DNA of 64,000 bases, taken from contig CALUIU010000010.1 in the NCBI GenBank assembly GCA_944320795.1, positions 1-64,000 of the forward strand. Direction: 5' to 3'. The stretch comes from Candidatus Paraprevotella stercoravium. GTDB lineage: Bacteria; Bacteroidota; Bacteroidia; Bacteroidales; Bacteroidaceae. Of the stretch, positions 1 to 9,043 are shown one piece after another. Under the pieces are notes generated by a model, which had not been told where the DNA came from, ran no database searches, and saw only the letters and a list, made by a program, of their open reading frames with translations. Position numbers and translations under genes: made by a program. How positions within the stretch are numbered: the first letter of the stretch is position 1; each line of letters opens with the position of its first letter.

Positions 1-123
1 AACCTAAAGATAAGAAAACTTGCAGATTTATCAAATACTTTTATTGATTAAATGACTGTATAACAGTAGATAAATATTTTCTTAAGGGAAGACTAATTAA
101 ACAAGTCTTGCTCAAAATTATCT

Positions 124-1479
124 CTATTTCCCCACTACGGGTTCCGGAAAACAAATGCGGAAACGGGTCCAACCGTCGGAATCGGTTTTCAAAGAAAAGA
201 CGCAGTCGTGTTTGGTCAGAATCTCCCGGATAAAAATCAGACCAATGCCCTGACCGGTCGGCTTGGTCGAAAAGAAAGGAGTAAACAGTTTGTCTTCATC
301 TTCGGGAGAGATACCGGCTCCGTTGTCGGCAATCTCCAGTTGAAGAGGACGGGCTGTGGTACGGATACGGATCTCGCCCTCAGTGCCGATACTCTCGGCT
401 GCATTCTTGACAATATTGACCAGCACTTGTTCAAACAGCACCGTGTCGAGCCGCACCTGCGGATTGACAGCGTCCAGATCAGCAGACAGACGAATCTGAT
501 GCTGCCGGCAGGCATGCTCCATCAGCAGGCGGCAAGCCTCAACCTGACGGTTCAAGGAAACGGTCTGCAAATTGGGATCGGGAATCTTGACCACCTCCGC
601 CAGACGGGCGATGAAATGGTTCATTCCGTAACAACGCTCCGAGCAGACCTGCATGGCGGCACGCAGATCGCCGCCCTCATCATAGGGTTCCAGAATATCA
701 GAAAGGGAATCGAGAGTGGAAGTCACGCCCGCCACACTGTTGTTCACCTCGTGGGCAATCATGCGGATAACCTTCTCATAGGTTTTCTTCTCGGCCTTCA
801 CGATCTCCGAGGTAAGGCTCTCCAACAGCAAAAAAGGATGGGAAAGACCACGGTCGATAAACGACAGCGAAGAACAACGGTAGATCATGGCATCGTTCAG
901 ACGCACCGTTTCGATGCTGCCACGCGGAATCTGGGCCAGCTTGGCCGCCAGAGGAGAAGGCACCTCGGCCATGGTATGCCCCACGACATCAGCCTCGGCC
1001 AGTCCGCCTAAAAAGCGCAGGGCCGCCGCATTCAGGCCGGTCACCCTCAGATTAAAGTCAAAAAGAATCACTCCCATAGGCGAAGCACTGATGAGCAGGT
1101 CCAGAAAGTGATTCTGCTCACGCACATGCAGACGCTCATTCTTGAGCTGGTCCATCAGGCGGTTGAACAACTGCACGATGCGGTCGGCCTCACGCTGTCC
1201 TACCGGTGCCAGACGGCTGCTGAAATCCTGTTCGTTCAACAGATCCATGGCATTGCCGATGGTTTGAAGGGGTTTCACCGCCTTGCGGTAGAAATAATAA
1301 AGGAACAGCAGACTGAACACCACCATACCCTCGGCCCAGTAAAAGGCGCTCTCGGCGACCGGCAGCAGGACATAGAGCAACAGGCCCACCAGCACAAGCA
1401 GAAAAGCCCAGAGCCAGAAGAGCCACCCGATGCGCAGCGTGCGCAGACTATTCGGTATCGGTATCCGTTTTCGTATCAT
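124..1479 (-). CDS. Sensor histidine kinase, partner of adjacent NtrC-type regulator
   Basis: A membrane-bound histidine kinase of 451 residues that should phosphorylate the regulator encoded just upstream. Two hydrophobic segments (about residues 18-40 and 49-64) are separated by only a few residues, so there is almost no periplasmic sensor domain. A HAMP-like linker (about 65-115) and a PAS-like region (about 125-220) follow. The H-box MIAHEVNNS puts the phospho-accepting histidine at His243. The ATPase domain shows NIVKNAAES (N box), DNGAGI and GQGIGL. The ATG overlaps the end of the regulator gene by 32 bp, which indicates translational coupling. It is the last gene of the nine-gene operon. 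The arrangement resembles intramembrane-sensing kinases, so the signal is probably in the membrane or cytoplasm. Function as a kinase is secure; the signal is not known. Confidence 0.93.
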   Translation of the reverse strand: MIRKRIPIPNSLRTLRIGWLFWLWAFLLVLVGLLLYVLLPVAESAFYWAEGMVVFSLLFLYYFYRKAVKPLQTIGNAMDLLNEQDFSSRLAPVGQREADRIVQLFNRLMDQLKNERLHVREQNHFLDLLISASPMGVILFDFNLRVTGLNAAALRFLGGLAEADVVGHTMAEVPSPLAAKLAQIPRGSIETVRLNDAMIYRCSSLSFIDRGLSHPFLLLESLTSEIVKAEKKTYEKVIRMIAHEVNNSVAGVTSTLDSLSDILEPYDEGGDLRAAMQVCSERCYGMNHFIARLAEVVKIPDPNLQTVSLNRQVEACRLLMEHACRQHQIRLSADLDAVNPQVRLDTVLFEQVLVNIVKNAAESIGTEGEIRIRTTARPLQLEIADNGAGISPEDEDKLFTPFFSTKPTGQGIGLIFIREILTKHDCVFSLKTDSDGWTRFRICFPEPVVGK

Positions 1480-2836
1480 CGGTCTGTATCTGATATTTTA
1501 CCATTCTACGATAAAGGGCACCCCGGCTGATGCCCAACACCAGAGCCGCCTGACTCAGGTTGCCGTCAAACTGGCGCAAAGTGTTGAGTATGGCCTGACG
1601 CTCCACTTCCTCCAGCGTAAGTCCCTGCAGGGAAGTCATCCCGCCATGCTCTTCTTCCGAAGCTTTTTCATTGGCCGGCGGCACATAGTGCGCCCGGAAA
1701 TCATTGGCTGTCAAACGGGATTTGCAACTGACGAGCAACGTGCGCTCCACCAGGTTCTTCAGTTCGCGGATATTTCCGGGATAAGGCAAGGACATGAGGT
1801 AACGACGGGCATCGGGTTCCAGTTCCGCCGGCTGAAGACCATACTGACGGCATTGCAAATCCAGAAAATGGGTAGCCAGCAAGGGAATATCCTCACGGCG
1901 CTCCCGCAAAGCCGGCAGCCGCACCGTGATGAGATTGATACGGTAAAAAAGGTCCTCACGGAAGGTATGCTCACGAATCATGCGGGGCAGATCGGCATTG
2001 GTGGCACTGATCACCCGCACATCAGCCTTGCGCTGACAGCTGTCGCCCAGCACCTCATAGGTCTGGTCCTGAAGCACCCGCAACAACTTGACCTGACAGG
2101 CCAGATCCAGTTCGCCGATTTCATCCAGAAAGATGGTTCCCTTTTCGGCCAGCTCGAAGCGGCCCACACGGTCGGCCACCGCATCGGTAAAGGCTCCTTT
2201 CTTGTGTCCGAACATCTCACTTTCGAACAGACTCTGCGAAATACCGCCCAGATTGACCTTCACAAAGGCATTGGACGCACGCATGCTGTTGCGATGAATG
2301 GTTTCGGCCACCAGTTCCTTGCCGGTTCCGTTCTCACCGCTGATCAGCACCGGGGCATTGGTGCGGGCAATGCGCCGCAACACATCGATTACTTCTTTCA
2401 GCGGCTTGCTCTCGCCCACAATCAGGCTGCGGTCGAACACATCCTCCGCCGGAGCGGAAGCCAGATCGGCCGTCAGTTCCAGAGCCGTTTCTATGCGCTG
2501 CATCAGCGCCACATTGTTCCAAGGCTTGGTGATAAAGTCGAAGGCTCCGGCCTGCATGCCTTTTACAGCCAGCTGGATGCTGCCCCAGGCGGTCATCAGA
2601 ATGACCGGCACCTCGGGGCGGAACAGCTTGATCTGCCGCAACAGGGTGAGTCCGTCATCACCGCTGGTAGAAAGCCCGAAATTCATATCCATAAGTATCA
2701 GCCGCGGGGCTGAAGCACGTACCACGTCCATCGCTTCGACAGGACCGGGTACGGCCATCACGTCTTTACCGGCCCTTTTCAGCATCAGGGTCAGCGAAGA
2801 GCGTATCGCACTATCGTCATCTATTATCAGTATCAT
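1448..2836 (-). CDS. Sigma-54-dependent response regulator (NtrC family)
   Basis: A 462-residue bacterial enhancer-binding protein. The receiver domain (1-120) has the acidic DDD cluster at 6-8 and phospho-acceptor Asp50 in LILMDM. The AAA+ domain carries Walker A GENGTGKE (167-174), the sigma-54-contact loop as GAFTDA (214-219) instead of the usual GAFTGA, and a Walker B-like FLDEIGEL. A Fis-type helix-turn-helix lies near the C terminus (NLSQAALVLGISRGALYRRM). It is encoded between the TolC-like gene and its kinase. The palindromic double site at 11761-11797 upstream of the operon is a plausible binding site, which would make the system autoregulated. That link is an inference; family membership is clear. 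Confidence 0.94.
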   Translation of the reverse strand: MILIIDDDSAIRSSLTLMLKRAGKDVMAVPGPVEAMDVVRASAPRLILMDMNFGLSTSGDDGLTLLRQIKLFRPEVPVILMTAWGSIQLAVKGMQAGAFDFITKPWNNVALMQRIETALELTADLASAPAEDVFDRSLIVGESKPLKEVIDVLRRIARTNAPVLISGENGTGKELVAETIHRNSMRASNAFVKVNLGGISQSLFESEMFGHKKGAFTDAVADRVGRFELAEKGTIFLDEIGELDLACQVKLLRVLQDQTYEVLGDSCQRKADVRVISATNADLPRMIREHTFREDLFYRINLITVRLPALRERREDIPLLATHFLDLQCRQYGLQPAELEPDARRYLMSLPYPGNIRELKNLVERTLLVSCKSRLTANDFRAHYVPPANEKASEEEHGGMTSLQGLTLEEVERQAILNTLRQFDGNLSQAALVLGISRGALYRRMVKYQIQTDDTKTDTDTE

Positions 2837-2869
2837 AATAAGACAAAGTTACTTCTTTTTATTGGATTA

Positions 2870-4414
2870 TTACCGGACTATTTCCTCAAAATCGGCATCA
2901 ATATTGGTCTGGGCGGCAAAATCCCACAGGGTGATGCTTCGAATCTGATAATAATAGTACCAGTAGGAGAACAATTCGTTGATGTATTTGCGGCGCGCCT
3001 CATCCTTGCTGGTCTGCGCGTCGTTCAGGTCGAGTGTGCTGATCTTGCCGATCAGAAAGGTTTCCACGTTGCTCTGATAACGACGGCGGGCAATGGCATC
3101 GGCCTCCAGAGCAATCTGCAACTGGTTCACCTGATTGTTGAACTGCTCGGTGAGCACAAAAAGGCTCTGACTGAAATCGGCCTCTTCCTTACGCAGCTGC
3201 TGGCGCACCACCTCGCGGTTGCTTTCGGCCACCTTGACCTGTCCGCGGCGTTTGCCCCAGTCGAGTATGGGCACCTGCACGCCAACCTGAACCACCTGAT
3301 TGTCCTTCATCTCGGTATAGGTGCGTCCGAAATCGGAGTCACTGCCCGTAAAGCCCACCTGGGCATAGAGCGAAACCTGTCTGCGGTTGCCTTTGGCCTG
3401 CGCCACCTGATAGTCGGCTTCCAGCTGACGGCGACGGAGATTATAGGAAATGGAGTTATGCTCCAAAGCTTTCTTCAGCACCTCGTGATACTCCAATGAA
3501 ATCGGCGGCACGCTGTCGGGCAGCACCGGAATCAGTTCTTCCGTTTCGCCCAACGCCAGAAACGAGCGCAGTGTGAACATGTTCGATTTCAGACTGCTCT
3601 CATTGGCCGTAAGCGTGGAGCGGGCATTGAGCACATTCAGTCTCAGCTGCAGCAGATCGTTCTCGCTGATTTTTCCCATGCGCCGCTTGCTCTCGGCCAC
3701 CTCGCAGAGTTTTTCGGCGTTCTGAAGATTCTGACGGGCAATGCTGACATTCTCACGGGCCAGCAGCAGGTTGAAGTAATACTGAATGACGGTCATCGTC
3801 ACGCGCTCGGTAGCCGACAGGAAGTTGGCCTGGGCTTCGGCATAGCGAAGCGGCTCGATGCGGCGGTCCCACTTCACCGAGTTCACACCGAAAAGAGGCT
3901 GGTTCAGAGTGAGGACCAGCGGTACAGACATAAACTGACGATTGCGGTTTCCGGTGCCGAACTGGGTCATATAATCGAGCGATGTGGTGAGCGAAAGGGT
4001 TCCCCCCGTAAACCAGATGCTCTGGTCCACAGAAATGGCTCCATTCAGATTCATATAGTCATTGCGCACATAGGTGTGCGAACCATCGCTCTGCTGATAG
4101 GTGTTATAGTTTTTGCGATAGCCGGGCAATGTAGCCGAGAAGTTCACCTCCGGAAGCAGTTCCGCCCGGAAACTGCGGTAACTCCAATAGGCAGATTTCA
4201 ACTGTCCCAATGCAGAGGCGGCATCCACACTTTGCTTGCGGGCCAGCACTATAGCTTCGGACAAGGTCAGTGTGCGCGGTGTCAGTTCCTGGGCCGGAAG
4301 CAGGGACACCAGAAACAGGAACAGAACAGCCAGAAACAGGCGGAACAGCAAATAGGGACTGACAGACATAGCTGCTCCGGAAGGAATGGCGGAATATTTC
4401 AGTAAAGATTTCAT
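2870..4414 (-). CDS. TolC-family outer membrane efflux protein
   Basis: Outer-membrane exit duct for the export complex encoded by this operon. The protein is about 514 residues and has a hydrophobic signal peptide ending around LLPAQ. It has the two repeated long helical segments typical of the OEP family (about 45-260 and 300-500), rich in Q, N, R and A. Two starts are possible: the ATG at 4414, or the in-frame ATG at 4369 (Met16), which gives a more conventional signal peptide beginning MSVSPYLLFRLF. It lies 18 bp downstream of the last permease and 33 bp before the regulator gene. Like other members of the family it should form a trimeric beta-barrel plus periplasmic tunnel that docks with the adaptor. 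Confidence 0.92.
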   Translation of the reverse strand: MKSLLKYSAIPSGAAMSVSPYLLFRLFLAVLFLFLVSLLPAQELTPRTLTLSEAIVLARKQSVDAASALGQLKSAYWSYRSFRAELLPEVNFSATLPGYRKNYNTYQQSDGSHTYVRNDYMNLNGAISVDQSIWFTGGTLSLTTSLDYMTQFGTGNRNRQFMSVPLVLTLNQPLFGVNSVKWDRRIEPLRYAEAQANFLSATERVTMTVIQYYFNLLLARENVSIARQNLQNAEKLCEVAESKRRMGKISENDLLQLRLNVLNARSTLTANESSLKSNMFTLRSFLALGETEELIPVLPDSVPPISLEYHEVLKKALEHNSISYNLRRRQLEADYQVAQAKGNRRQVSLYAQVGFTGSDSDFGRTYTEMKDNQVVQVGVQVPILDWGKRRGQVKVAESNREVVRQQLRKEEADFSQSLFVLTEQFNNQVNQLQIALEADAIARRRYQSNVETFLIGKISTLDLNDAQTSKDEARRKYINELFSYWYYYYQIRSITLWDFAAQTNIDADFEEIVR

Positions 4415-4432
4415 ATATGAAGATTAAAAGGG

Positions 4433-5683
4433 TTACTCTTCGTGAAGCGCCTCTGTCGGTGCAATCCGGCTGATGCCACGCACAGGCACATAAATGCCGA
4501 AACTGACAATCAGTACCATCAGCAGCCAGACCACAGCCGAAACTATCAGATAGTGCAGTTTGAAAGACTCATACCAATAGTGCACAAAGGGACTGTAGCA
4601 AGTGCTTTCCGGCTGGTACAATCCGGTATGCAAAGCATATTGCAAATAAATAACTGCCCCCAAGAAGACAGACACGGTGGTCAGTATCAGTCCCTCAAGC
4701 AGGAACAGACGCACCATCTTCCCGGAAGTGGCTCCAAAGCTTTTCAGGATACCGATCTCTTCACGCCGGGCACGCGTCTGCATCCAAAAACTTCCCGAAA
4801 CTCCGAAGAAAATGCAGAACAGGAAGAACGAGCCTAACAGAAGCTGTACCCCATAATCATAGGTATTGGAAAAGTATCCCTGACTGATATAGTGGTCATA
4901 CGATTCGATCTGCACCACAAAATAGTTACCCAATTGCAACTCCCGCAAAGCCCACTCCCGAAAATCCGTCAGGAAGGCATCCGGGTCCACATCATCGCGC
5001 AAACGGAAGATAATAGCCTCCGCATCCTGAACACCAGACTTCACAAACCGGACTTGCAGGGGAGGCTTGTTCAAATGTATTTTAACAGGCCGAACGGAAG
5101 CTACAATCTTACATTCATTTCCGAAAGCATCCTTGTAATTTCTTCCCCAAGAGTGGCCGTCCGGAAAGGCGTCTTCAGTCATAATATGCCCATCCTCCAA
5201 AGCCATCCGGTCCATCTGCTCAGTTGAAGGTCCTCCGGCCGTCTGATAGCGGAAAGTAGTAAAATAATCACTTTTGGGAACGAATTTGACTTCCATATAA
5301 GATACAGAAACATCCTCGGAAACAGAGAATCCCATCACACTATAAGATCTTCCCCCTGGACCATTCTGTCCGATCTGGAACGTGGCCGATTCCACTCCGG
5401 GATAATTCCGGACACGATCCCGAATGCGCCACATATTTTCCTGTCGTGTCTCACTCTCTGCCGCCTCTTCACGGTAGCGGTAAGAAGACGGATCATACTC
5501 CTGAATGGAAATACGGTACAGATTCTCCGAGTCAAAGCCATCCGGCAGCATATTCACATAAGTCTGCACCGTCACGGGATCGGCAAAATGCCACAGAATG
5601 ACACTGACCACAATCAGTTCGGCCATCAGCCAGCCGTTGCGCCTCTTTCGGGCCCATAAATTCTTTAATGCCAAACGTATCAT
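4433..5683 (-). CDS. FtsX/MacB-type ABC transporter permease (pair 2, type A)
   Basis: An inner-membrane ABC permease of 416 residues. It has one N-terminal membrane segment (about 18-35), a large periplasmic domain (about 45-275) and three C-terminal membrane segments, which is the MacB/FtsX topology. The conserved cytoplasmic coupling stretch RREEIGILKSFGAT precedes transmembrane segment 3. It is clearly homologous to the permease at 7732-8997: both begin with LW-ARKRR-GWL, share the MP-GFD-NLYR motif, and end with PTEALHE. The upstream permease gene ends 4 bp before this start. These proteins usually work as mechanotransmission or efflux pumps rather than classical importers. Substrate unknown. 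Confidence 0.9.
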   Translation of the reverse strand: MIRLALKNLWARKRRNGWLMAELIVVSVILWHFADPVTVQTYVNMLPDGFDSENLYRISIQEYDPSSYRYREEAAESETRQENMWRIRDRVRNYPGVESATFQIGQNGPGGRSYSVMGFSVSEDVSVSYMEVKFVPKSDYFTTFRYQTAGGPSTEQMDRMALEDGHIMTEDAFPDGHSWGRNYKDAFGNECKIVASVRPVKIHLNKPPLQVRFVKSGVQDAEAIIFRLRDDVDPDAFLTDFREWALRELQLGNYFVVQIESYDHYISQGYFSNTYDYGVQLLLGSFFLFCIFFGVSGSFWMQTRARREEIGILKSFGATSGKMVRLFLLEGLILTTVSVFLGAVIYLQYALHTGLYQPESTCYSPFVHYWYESFKLHYLIVSAVVWLLMVLIVSFGIYVPVRGISRIAPTEALHEE

Positions 5684-5687
5684 AAGC

Positions 5688-6956
5688 TTACTTTTTCTGG
5701 TTCAACGAATAAACAATCTCCGCACGAAGGGCGTGCCATACAGGAAGCAAGGCAGAGGCAAGATTCAATACGACACAGAGCAGAAATGCGGACAGGAAAA
5801 TCCAGGGTGAAAAAAGCATCTCCACAGTAACCAGAATATCCGAATTGTCCAGATAGTAGTCAATGGAAAAGAATCGGAACACCCAGTCCTTTCCCCACGC
5901 CAACAAAGCCCAGGACAAGAACAACCCGACCAGTCCGCCCATCAAAGTCAGAATCAGATTCTCATTCAGAACTTGCCGCAACAGATAGCCACGGGTGGCT
6001 CCAAAGGCCTTATAAACACCCATTTCCATCAAGCGGTCTTCCATACGACCGGCAATCATGCCACTCAGATTCAAAGCCGGAACCAATAAAAAGACCAGAA
6101 CCAATCCCCCGAAAAGGTAGAGAGATTTGCGCACCATATCATCATCGATGAAGGTACCCGGCATACTCTTTGCCGAATATTGCCAAGCCGGAAGGGGGCT
6201 CTCAATCACAACCGACGTATCGCCCGTTGCCACCTGATACTTACGGAATCTCTCATCAAACTCAGCTTGCATCTGTGCCCCCTTATCCCGGTCAACCCGA
6301 ATAGAAACTGTATACGATCCACACAAAGTTGAAGGATCCTGATTTTCATCCAGACAGGTGTAAGGAATATAAATCTGCGCAAAAGTACGCGGAGTCAGAC
6401 TGCTGACATCACGCACCACACCGGCCACTACATAATCGGCATAGTTGAACTGCATGGTCCGCCCCACAGCCTGTACCTCACCGAACAACCGCCGGGCCAG
6501 TGATTCCGAAATCACGGCACACTGTTTGCCGTTGCGGAAATCAGATTCAGAAAATGGTTTTCCGGAACGGAACCGAAAATCAAAGACCCGGAAGAAAGCG
6601 GCATCCGTGGCTATCGTCTTTACCTGAAGTACGCTTTTTCCATCAGGGAGCTGCACCAAAACCGGATAAGCACTGTGTATGGCAGTCACAGCCTTTGCGC
6701 TCTGAAGCGGATAAAACCAATTATTGACAGCCGTCAGGGATAAAGATCCCATGGCGCCTTTTCCATAGATAGTTTCGGAACACCACAGCTCATCGCGGTG
6801 CTCCTCCGGATAGATGGATCCCACCCGGATATACTGAAAGGTGATGACGATCATCGTCAGCGCTACCGGAATAGCCGTACCGATGATGTAGAGCGCGCCG
6901 AACAGCTTGTGCTGCTTCAGCATGGCCCATGTCTGTTTGATATATCGTTTTATCAT
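5688..6956 (-). CDS. FtsX/MacB-type ABC transporter permease (pair 2, type B)
   Basis: Inner-membrane permease with the N-terminal helix, MacB-type periplasmic domain and three C-terminal helices of the FtsX family. I place the start at the ATG at 6956 (MIKRYIKQTW), not at the in-frame GTG 6 bp upstream. The homologous permease at 9044-10342 starts MIKSYWKQTW at the same position. This gives 422 residues. The sequence YKAFGATRGYLLRQVLNENLILTLMGG matches the coupling region of the family. It follows the ATPase gene by 28 bp. Together with the gene at 4433-5683 it forms a permease pair that duplicates the pair upstream of the ATPase. Confidence 0.9.
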   Translation of the reverse strand: MIKRYIKQTWAMLKQHKLFGALYIIGTAIPVALTMIVITFQYIRVGSIYPEEHRDELWCSETIYGKGAMGSLSLTAVNNWFYPLQSAKAVTAIHSAYPVLVQLPDGKSVLQVKTIATDAAFFRVFDFRFRSGKPFSESDFRNGKQCAVISESLARRLFGEVQAVGRTMQFNYADYVVAGVVRDVSSLTPRTFAQIYIPYTCLDENQDPSTLCGSYTVSIRVDRDKGAQMQAEFDERFRKYQVATGDTSVVIESPLPAWQYSAKSMPGTFIDDDMVRKSLYLFGGLVLVFLLVPALNLSGMIAGRMEDRLMEMGVYKAFGATRGYLLRQVLNENLILTLMGGLVGLFLSWALLAWGKDWVFRFFSIDYYLDNSDILVTVEMLFSPWIFLSAFLLCVVLNLASALLPVWHALRAEIVYSLNQKK

Positions 6957-6984
6957 GGTCACTATATATTTAGTTAAGGTAAAG

Positions 6985-7662
6985 TCAGTCTATCTGACGA
7001 CCGTCGAAGAAATGGATGGTGCGTGAAGAAAGACGCGCCTGCTCTTCATTGTGCGTTACCATGACGATGGTACGTCCGTCTTCCTTGTTCAAACGGCAAA
7101 GGATGTCCATAACCTCGGCTCCCATCTTGGAATCCAGGTTACCCGTCGGCTCATCAGCCAGAATGATTTCGGGATTACCGATAATGGCACGGGCAATGGC
7201 CACACGCTGACACTGTCCGCCGGAAAGTTGCGAAGGCATGTGACGCATACGGTGGCTCAATCCCACGCGCTCCAACACTTCTTTGGCACGACGGGTGCGC
7301 TCGCTACCGGACATCTTGCGGAATAGCAACGGAAGCTCTACATTGTCGAGCACATTAAGCGTATTGATCAGGTGGAAAGACTGGAATACAAAGCCCAGAG
7401 TACGGTTACGGAAGGCAGCCTGTTCGCGATCACTCATCTTCGGAGTAATCAGCGTGCCTCCCAGTTCCAGAGTACCGCTGGTAGGGTTATCCAGCAAACC
7501 GATAATGTTCAGCAATGTGGATTTGCCGCAACCGGATGGTCCCATCACACTCAGAAACTCTCCTTTTTCCACACTCAGGTTTACGTTTTCCAATGCCTGT
7601 GTTTCGATCTCGTTTGTACGGTAAATCTTGTTGATACCGGTCAATTGAATCATGTTGCTCAT
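6985..7662 (-). CDS. ABC transporter ATP-binding protein (MacB/LolD type)
   Basis: The only ATPase in an operon with four permeases. It has 225 residues, the usual size for LolD/FtsE-type subunits. Motifs are Walker A GPSGCGKST (41-49), Q-loop FVFQS, signature LSGGQ (146-150), Walker B ILADEP with catalytic Glu171, D-loop GNLDS and H-loop VTHNE. It is a stand-alone nucleotide-binding domain, unlike E. coli MacB where it is fused to the permease. It sits between the two permease pairs, so it may serve two alternative or one four-permease complex. The start at ATG 7662 (MSNMIQL) fits the family. Confidence 0.95.
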   Translation of the reverse strand: MSNMIQLTGINKIYRTNEIETQALENVNLSVEKGEFLSVMGPSGCGKSTLLNIIGLLDNPTSGTLELGGTLITPKMSDREQAAFRNRTLGFVFQSFHLINTLNVLDNVELPLLFRKMSGSERTRRAKEVLERVGLSHRMRHMPSQLSGGQCQRVAIARAIIGNPEIILADEPTGNLDSKMGAEVMDILCRLNKEDGRTIVMVTHNEEQARLSSRTIHFFDGRQID

Positions 7663-7731
7663 AATCTTATTTTTTTAATTTGTTTATTCTAATATGATCA
7701 TTTCTTTTTTGATGAATCTTCTGAAAGCGCT

Positions 7732-8997
7732 TTAGTCCTCATGCAAGGCTTCGGTCGGAGGTATACGGCTGAGTTTCCGTGCCGGTATCCAAATGCCCAG
7801 ACAAACAACCAGCTGTAACAGTACCCAGGTAATCAGAGAGATAACCGAAAAATGGGTCTTGAAATACTCAAACCAGAAACGCCCCGAATAAAGCGTATAG
7901 ATATTGTTTCCATTATTTCCCAATGGGTTGTAAAGTCCTTCTTTCATGGCATACTGCAAATAAAGGAGACAGCCGATAATCACGGCCAGAGTTGCCAGAA
8001 TAACCCCTTCGGCCAACAGGGAGCGGACAATTGTGCCCCGTGTGGCACCAAAGCTTTTCAGAATACCAATCTCCTCATGCCGACTGCGGGTCTGCATCCA
8101 GAAAGTACCGGTTACTCCCATAAAAAGGAAGAACAGGAAGAAGCCCGCCAATATGGTACGCACCCGAAGGTTTTGCCTTACCTCGTCGCCATCCTCGTGC
8201 ATGAAATCACGGAACGTTTGCACACTGCGTACATAAGAATTGCCGACTTGCAGATTGTTCCGGGCCCATTCGGTAAAGGCGGGCAGGAACTTGTCTTCGT
8301 CTATTCCGTCACGTACCCGGAACAGAATACTCTGACCGCTCGGATAAGTCAGCCGCGAAGTGACCGGCATCGGAACACCTCCTACACGCATGCGCACCAG
8401 CGCCGTTGTGCCGACCACCTGATGCTGGTTCACCGTATCATTCAGGCCGCGTGCCGATTGCCCGGGAAAGGCGGCATCACTCAACACCACCCGGTCGGGC
8501 TGCTCAAAAGGTTCGCCCTGCAACAGACGGTCCAGCTGTTCATTGGTCTGTCCTCCCACCTCGGTGAAGCGCAGTGTCTGAAAATAATCCGAACCGGGTA
8601 CGACCTCCATAACCCAGGCATCAGTCACCAGAGTATCTTTCTGAAAGCGCAGATAATAGGAACTTTGCCAGAACGGACCGGTATTGCCAAAGAACGTGGC
8701 CGACTCCACTCCCGGATAAGCACGAATCCTGCGGAGCTGGCTCCATCGGTTTTCGCGGGCTTTCACCGGATTCATCTCTTCGGAGCGAAAACGGGAAGAG
8801 TGACTGTTGTAATCCGCAAGAACCACCCGATAAAGGTTCCGTTCATCAAAACCATTGGGCATGGACTCTATGGACAACAGTACGACCAAAGGGTCAAGCA
8901 GCACCCAGACAATCATCGTGACCAACACCAGTTCGGTAAGCAGCCATCCGTAGCGTCTTTTTCGGGCCCACAGCATTTTAAATATCATGCGTAACAT
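7732..8997 (-). CDS. FtsX/MacB-type ABC transporter permease (pair 1, type A)
   Basis: A 421-residue inner-membrane permease of the FtsX family. It has an N-terminal helix near residues 18-36, a large periplasmic domain, the coupling motif RHEEIGILKSFGAT and three C-terminal helices ending in IPPTEALHED. It is homologous along its length to the permease at 4433-5683. A 69-bp gap separates it from the downstream ATPase gene; no sigma-54 element or TAnnTTTG promoter was seen there, so the genes are probably co-transcribed. Substrate unknown. Confidence 0.9.
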   Translation of the reverse strand: MLRMIFKMLWARKRRYGWLLTELVLVTMIVWVLLDPLVVLLSIESMPNGFDERNLYRVVLADYNSHSSRFRSEEMNPVKARENRWSQLRRIRAYPGVESATFFGNTGPFWQSSYYLRFQKDTLVTDAWVMEVVPGSDYFQTLRFTEVGGQTNEQLDRLLQGEPFEQPDRVVLSDAAFPGQSARGLNDTVNQHQVVGTTALVRMRVGGVPMPVTSRLTYPSGQSILFRVRDGIDEDKFLPAFTEWARNNLQVGNSYVRSVQTFRDFMHEDGDEVRQNLRVRTILAGFFLFFLFMGVTGTFWMQTRSRHEEIGILKSFGATRGTIVRSLLAEGVILATLAVIIGCLLYLQYAMKEGLYNPLGNNGNNIYTLYSGRFWFEYFKTHFSVISLITWVLLQLVVCLGIWIPARKLSRIPPTEALHED

Positions 8998-9043
8998 AAG
9001 CTATATCGTTTTAATGTTTTCATGTTTCTGATAGATTGCCGAA

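Noticed and set aside
1-123. Possible gene or terminator before the kinase gene end
   Set aside because: AT-rich sequence without a convincing hairpin, promoter or reading frame.
1430-2713. Long plus-strand open frame opposite the response regulator
   Set aside because: It has no family signature and overlaps a clear NtrC-type gene entirely.
7852-8994. Open frame antisense to a permease gene
   Set aside because: The permease is supported by homology to its paralog; the antisense frame has low-complexity composition only.
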